NCBI GenBank assembly: GCA_041749075.1
Contig: JBGTBY010000025.1
Coordinates: forward strand, 62,001-126,000
Direction of reading: 5' to 3'
Origin: CAMTWZ01 sp041749075
GTDB taxonomy: Bacteria; Bacteroidota; Rhodothermia; Balneolales; HLUCCA01
Length of the DNA: 64,000 bases
Within the stretch, counting starts at the first letter, position 1, and every line of letters starts with the position of its first letter. This document shows positions 60,247 through 64,000 of the stretch, in pieces. The notes below the pieces were generated by a model that ran no database searches, was not told the DNA's origin, and was given only the letters and a program-made list of their open reading frames with translations. Made by a program: the position numbers and the translations under genes.

Positions 60247-60825
60247 ATGCTCGAAAACACCATCACCGACATCACCCCTCTCGATCCCGCCTCGCAAGAA
60301 GCTTTTCACTCTCTTTTTTCCGATGTGAGCTTTAAAAAAGGCACCGCCTTCGCGAAACGCGGAGAGGTGTCGAAGCAGATCGCCATCGTGCAGGATGGAG
60401 TCCTACGAGCGTATTTCACCAAGAACGACGGTGAACAGTACAACAAGACGTTCTTCAAGCAGGGCCATTATGTGGGAGCGTTTTCGTCGTTGGTCACCGG
60501 TAGCAAGAACCTGATCGACATCGATTGCCTCACCGATTGCGTGTTACAGGTCGCATCCTACCAACAGATCCGGAATTTGTACGAGCAACATCCATCCGTC
60601 GAACGCTTGGCCCGCATCCTCGCCGAACAATTCTTTGTGGTGAAGGAGAAGCGCGAGATCGAGCTGGTCACCCTCGACGCGAAAGACCGTTATGCCATTT
60701 TCCTGAATGAACATCCCGGACTCGATCAACTCATTCCGCAATATCATATCGCCTCGTATCTGGGGGTGAGTCCGACCCAACTCAGCCGAATCCGCGCGCA
60801 GAAATCGAAATCTTTACCTATGTAA
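60247..60825 (+). CDS. Crp/Fnr-family transcriptional regulator
   Basis: An N-terminal cyclic-nucleotide-binding-like beta barrel (KGTAFAKRGEVSKQIAIVQD, GVLRAYFTKNDGEQYNKTF) is followed by a helix-turn-helix region ending HIASYLGVSPTQLSRIRAQK. No redox Cys cluster is seen, so it is a Crp-like, not an Fnr-type, oxygen sensor. The following SDR gene starts 58 bases downstream and may be controlled by it. Confidence 0.9.
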   Translation: MLENTITDITPLDPASQEAFHSLFSDVSFKKGTAFAKRGEVSKQIAIVQDGVLRAYFTKNDGEQYNKTFFKQGHYVGAFSSLVTGSKNLIDIDCLTDCVLQVASYQQIRNLYEQHPSVERLARILAEQFFVVKEKREIELVTLDAKDRYAIFLNEHPGLDQLIPQYHIASYLGVSPTQLSRIRAQKSKSLPM

Positions 60826-60883
60826 ATGCGCGCGCCGCCGAAAGCCCGGACCTTTGTGCCATCACACATTTCACAAAGGAACC

Positions 60884-61621
60884 ATGCGGCTACACGGAAA
60901 CAAACTCCTCATCACGGGGGCTACGGCAGGCATCGGGGAAGCACTATTAAAAGGCTTTCTCGACCTCGACAACACGATTATCGCGGTCGGGCGCAATCGC
61001 GAAAAACTCATAGAATTGGGGAATTTCGATTCACGAATCATCCCGTTCGAATGCGACATTTCACAACAAGACGAGCTCGACCGATTGGTGATGTTCATCG
61101 AACACCATCACCGCGACACGAACATTCTCATCAACAACGCGGGCATCCAATTCAATTATCGATTCGAGGATGAACCCCAGCCTTTGGGCAAGATCGAGCA
61201 GGAAATCAATATCAATTTCCTGGCTCCTGTGAAGCTGATCAGCCTCCTGCTTCCCACCCTCACGATGAATGAAAACGCGGCGATCGTGAATGTGACATCC
61301 GGACTCGCCCTCGTTCCGAAAAAACAAGCTCCAGTCTACTGCGGAACCAAGGCGGCCATGCACATCTTCACGAAATCCTTGCGTTGGCAACTCCCGAATA
61401 TTCAGGTATTTGAGCTGATTCCGCCCTTGGTCGACACTCAGATGACTGCAGGCCGCGGACGCGGGAAAATCACTCCGAAATCCCTCACATTCGAATTCCT
61501 GAATGCGTTCGAGAACGATGTGTTGGAAGTGAACATCGGCAAAGTGAAATGGCTGAGGGTGATTCAGCGGATCAGTCCGTCGCTGGCCGACCGCATCATG
61601 AAACACGGAGGCGAACCATGA
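60884..61621 (+). CDS. Short-chain dehydrogenase/reductase (DltE-like)
   Basis: A 245-aa SDR with LLITGATAGIGEALLKGFLD, NNAG as INNAGIQFNYRF, Ser in NVTSGLALVPKK and the YxxxK as PVYCGTKAAMHIF. The C-terminal PPLVDTQMTAGRGRGKITPK resembles DltE-type SDRs. ATG 60884 is preferred to the longer frame. Its stop overlaps the next gene as ATGA, so the two form an operon. Confidence 0.9.
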   Translation: MRLHGNKLLITGATAGIGEALLKGFLDLDNTIIAVGRNREKLIELGNFDSRIIPFECDISQQDELDRLVMFIEHHHRDTNILINNAGIQFNYRFEDEPQPLGKIEQEININFLAPVKLISLLLPTLTMNENAAIVNVTSGLALVPKKQAPVYCGTKAAMHIFTKSLRWQLPNIQVFELIPPLVDTQMTAGRGRGKITPKSLTFEFLNAFENDVLEVNIGKVKWLRVIQRISPSLADRIMKHGGEP

Positions 61622-62277
61622 ACGGATTGCTCAAAGTGATGCTCATCCTCGCGGCGTTTTTCGCCTCCACGTTCATCATCGCACGCTTGGCCGGATTTCT
61701 GAGTCTCGACGACATCACATCATGGTTCGAATCGCTACAGGATGTCGATCCGCTGGTCCTGTTCGTGCTCGTCGTGGCGCTGCTGTTCAGCGATTTGTTC
61801 ATCGCCATTCCCACGCTCACCATCACCATCCTGTCGGGGTATTTCCTGGGTTTCGCAGTCGGAAGCAGTGCCGCCATCACCGGCATGATGCTGGCCGGGA
61901 CGGCGGGATATGGGCTGAGTCGGCGGTTCGGGGAACGCGTGTTGAGGCGGATTCTGTCGTCGGATGAAAAGCGAAACGAGGCCATCGCCAGTTTCCAAAC
62001 GCACGGACTCGCCATGATTCTGCTCAGCCGCGTTTCTCCGATTCTGCCGGAAGTCTCAGCCTGCATGGCCGGAATGACGGGGATGCGATTCAGCACGTTC
62101 ATCCTGGTGTGGAGCGCGAACACCATCCCTTATGCCACGATCGCTGCGTATTCGGGATCCATCAGCAGCTTGGGGAACCCGCAACCGGCCATTTATACCG
62201 CCATCGCGCTGAATGCGGTTTTATGGCTGGGATGGGTGGTGATGCGCAAAAGGGCGAGAGTGCTAGCTAGTGATTGA
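61618..62277 (+). CDS. TVP38/TMEM64 (VTT-domain) membrane protein
   Basis: A 219-aa inner-membrane protein with the VTT signature: FSDLFIAIPTLTITILSGYF, GFAVGSSAAITGMMLAGTAG and YGLSRRFGERVLRRIL, then LLSRVSPILPEVSACMAGMT. The VTT family (DedA-like) is related to lipid scramblases. The gene starts inside the stop of the SDR gene (ATGA). A longer frame from 61549 overlaps SDR coding sequence and is rejected. Confidence 0.9.
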   Translation: MNGLLKVMLILAAFFASTFIIARLAGFLSLDDITSWFESLQDVDPLVLFVLVVALLFSDLFIAIPTLTITILSGYFLGFAVGSSAAITGMMLAGTAGYGLSRRFGERVLRRILSSDEKRNEAIASFQTHGLAMILLSRVSPILPEVSACMAGMTGMRFSTFILVWSANTIPYATIAAYSGSISSLGNPQPAIYTAIALNAVLWLGWVVMRKRARVLASD

Positions 62278-62358
62278 ATTCCACCAATCCGTTTCCGATA
62301 TTCATGAAAAGAGATAGCTAAACACATGAAACTGGCAACAGATAAACGGCTAATTTAA

Positions 62359-63234
62359 ATGGATAAAACGATTCAATTTTATAATGAGGTGATGCACTAC
62401 TTCGAAGTGAATTATTTGAACCTTGCCTTTATCCTAATATTTGTAGCAATCGGGTTTTTATTCGCCAACTTTATACAACGTCGAATACGATCACGCTTAG
62501 TAAACAAATCGCCTAACCACATTACGGCTAATTTCACTGCTCAAATTGTGGGGTTTATTCTTAAAACATGTATTGTATTTATCACACTATACATGCTTGG
62601 ACTTAGTTCGTTTACAAACAAATTACTTGCAGGTGCTGGTCTACTTACATTTGTAATCGGTTTTGCGCTAAAAGATATTGGCGAAAACTTTTTGGCAGGA
62701 ATTATTCTGGCTTTTAAAAGCCCCTTTAGATTAGATGATTTAATTGAGGTAAACGGCATCATAGGTCATGTTAAAACCATCAGCATAAGAGAAACACTCT
62801 TAAAGACCCTAGATGGTAAAGATGTTTTCATGCCAAACTCGATTATCCTTAAAAATCCATTATTTAATTACACCATCGATGGGTTTTTACGGTATGAATT
62901 TACAGTGGGTATTGCCTACGAAAACAAACCTACTGAAGCGATTAAACTCATACTTGATACGGTAAATAATGTGGAAGGCGTTTTGAAAGGCCAAAAAAAA
63001 GCGAACATAACAATCAGTGAACTATCTACTAGCACCATAAATATCAGTGTGAAGTTTTGGATCGACACCTTTAAATCCACCCGGCGCTTGGTACACCATA
63101 ATATTCGTTCACAGGTTATGAATGACGTTATTGCAGCACTAATCGCAAATGGCTATAGCCTACCAGCATCAATTGTTGAATTGAAAAATTATGAGCCCTA
63201 TGGCAATATGAAACTGGAGATTGAACAAAAATGA
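62359..63234 (+). CDS. MscS-type mechanosensitive channel
   Basis: The 291-aa protein has three hydrophobic helices at the N-terminus, the pore helix and beta domain as LLAGAGLLTFVIGFALKDIG and NFLAGIILAFKSPFRLDDLI, then VEVNGIIGHVKTISIRETLL-type and VFMPNSIILKNPLFNYT segments of MscS. It releases solutes at hypo-osmotic shock. Composition is A/T-rich compared with the SDR/VTT genes before it. Confidence 0.93.
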   Translation: MDKTIQFYNEVMHYFEVNYLNLAFILIFVAIGFLFANFIQRRIRSRLVNKSPNHITANFTAQIVGFILKTCIVFITLYMLGLSSFTNKLLAGAGLLTFVIGFALKDIGENFLAGIILAFKSPFRLDDLIEVNGIIGHVKTISIRETLLKTLDGKDVFMPNSIILKNPLFNYTIDGFLRYEFTVGIAYENKPTEAIKLILDTVNNVEGVLKGQKKANITISELSTSTINISVKFWIDTFKSTRRLVHHNIRSQVMNDVIAALIANGYSLPASIVELKNYEPYGNMKLEIEQK

Positions 63235-63284
63235 GAATGCAATGGATGGATCCCTTGTAACGAGGACCCATCCTTGCACAACAC

Positions 63285-64000
63285 CTACGATACGATGAAC
63301 AAACCAGCGATTTGGTTCACTTCAGCCATTGTAAGAAACTCGTCCCACGCTTCGGTGACGGCATCCGCGCCAACGTTGGTCACTGAAGTCACTGTTACTC
63401 CCAGCTGAACCATCTGATTTTCTCCATTGTACACGGCCTGAGTGGCTTCAGGCATCCCAGCACCCCGATTGTTTTGGGTAATCCATCCTTTCAATCCTCG
63501 GAGTCGACGCACCTCTGACGCATGCCGAGCCTCAACGGAATGAATGGCCAAAGCAGCGGTGAGAATAGGCCCATTCCCTTTGAGTGCCGGTGCCTGGCCT
63601 TTATAGGCTCGTACACCCGTATCCTCAAATGCCTGCGAAAGCGCCAGGAACTGGGCATAATTGTTAAACGGATCAAATGCACCACTCACGGTAAAATCGA
63701 ATGTCGGTTTCGCAACCGGTGTCCCACTCAAGGAAGTGATGGTATCAATCAAGAAATCCACGTGTTGCTGTTCGTGTTTGGCAATCTGAACGAAGATGTC
63801 TTTGTCTTTCCCACTTGGAATCAAACCAGATCGGCTATTTCCCATTTTGTAGTACTCGTTTTCCAAATGCTCCAAGGTTAAGGCAAAATTCAAGACGCCG
63901 ATCACTTGACTCGTGCTTTGAGCCTTGACCGGAGATGCAAACGTCGACAGCACTCCCAAAGGGATGGCCGCCAACGCAAGTTTTTTACTGAATTCAGTCA
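63285..64000 (-). CDS. Secreted ferritin-like protein (partial, 5' end beyond window)
   Basis: The reading frame continues through base 64000. Visible near its N-terminus is a signal-like stretch (LALAAIPLGVLSTFASPVKA), so the protein is exported. The body is a ferritin_2-like helical bundle with ALTLEHLENEYYKM, IAKHEQQHVDFLI, LSQAFEDTGVRAYKG and AALAIHSVEARHASEVRRL, which together provide Glu/His ligands for a metal centre. The TTG at 63974 is not the true start; the real one is outside the window. Confidence 0.85.
   Translation of the reverse strand, partial: TEFSKKLALAAIPLGVLSTFASPVKAQSTSQVIGVLNFALTLEHLENEYYKMGNSRSGLIPSGKDKDIFVQIAKHEQQHVDFLIDTITSLSGTPVAKPTFDFTVSGAFDPFNNYAQFLALSQAFEDTGVRAYKGQAPALKGNGPILTAALAIHSVEARHASEVRRLRGLKGWITQNNRGAGMPEATQAVYNGENQMVQLGVTVTSVTNVGADAVTEAWDEFLTMAEVNQIAGLFIVS

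Overview
The window looks like a chromosomal segment of a moderate-GC member of the Bacteroidota/Balneolota/Rhodothermota (FCB) group. The evidence is a C-terminal type IX secretion tail containing FPNPFNPST, a PID-CTERM-like small protein, two periplasmic beta-propeller (Reg_prop/Y_Y_Y) sensor kinases, a DUF5916 outer-membrane protein, and YtxH/DUF892/DUF4142 stress genes. No rRNA, tRNA or CRISPR array was recognised. The assignment is inference from gene content, not from a marker gene.

Layout. 0-9.1 kb is a defence and toxin-antitoxin area: the end of hsdM, then hsdS, a PIN toxin/antitoxin pair, hsdR, a caspase-like protease next to a GHSLG serine hydrolase, and small TA genes. 9.1-18.2 kb holds a copper-storage-like Cys-rich protein, then ppk2 and a cation:proton antiporter. 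These two genes were probably adjacent originally but are now separated by a 5.3-kb island (10787-16134). A perfect 68-bp direct repeat, the 3' end of ppk2, bounds the island. It carries DUF4180, a PGN_0703-like nuclease, an unusual Hsp100-type AAA+ ATPase fused to an FtsH-type M41 peptidase, a WYL regulator and two unknown genes. 18.3-31.5 kb is metabolic, regulatory and accessory: hydrolase, DUF5916 protein, large sensor kinase, a repeat-flanked RelE-like TA pair, DUF2200, LMW-phosphatase-like protein, HxlR/DJ-1 pair, bestrophin, NADP oxidoreductase and a repeat-flanked DUF2779 gene. 31.6-39.3 kb contains surface and signalling genes: PID-CTERM-like peptide, large FG-GAP/T9SS protein, NarL-type response regulator and its cognate propeller kinase.

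39.5-48.7 kb is a compact stress and storage region: envelope and stress proteins, ferritin-like DUF892, DUF2383, then a translationally coupled operon for cyanophycin synthesis (cphA), depolymerisation (cphB), a kinase lacking a sensor domain, isoaspartyl dipeptidase (iaaA) and a YihY/BrkB membrane protein. Together cphA, cphB and iaaA make a complete synthesis-to-amino-acid cycle. 48.8-56.6 kb is a scarred region: SDR, VIT1-type transporter, cupin, an internally deleted P-type ATPase, a mosaic of fragments of the hydrolase, VIT and cupin genes, then a KaiC-like ATPase with a CheB domain protein. 56.9-60 kb is an AT-rich RloA/RloB (AbiL-like) defence pair, TA genes and an SMR transporter lacking one helix. 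60.2-64 kb returns to ordinary housekeeping genes: Crp family regulator, SDR, VTT membrane protein, MscS and a ferritin-like protein cut by the window end.

Recurring themes. (1) Cargo appears to have been inserted with duplication of a host gene end, keeping overlapping stop/start codons, in ppk2 and iaaA. Similar duplicated gene ends occur in the SDR/hydrolase/VIT/cupin area. (2) Several families of short dispersed repeats (a GTCACCCCTCC hairpin element, an AACAGGGAG element, a TTCAAC heptamer array and a GGTAGACCGTAGGC array) bracket gene cassettes or sit inside coding sequence. The strongest candidates for an undescribed system are the AAA-M41/WYL island and the caspase/hydrolase pair.
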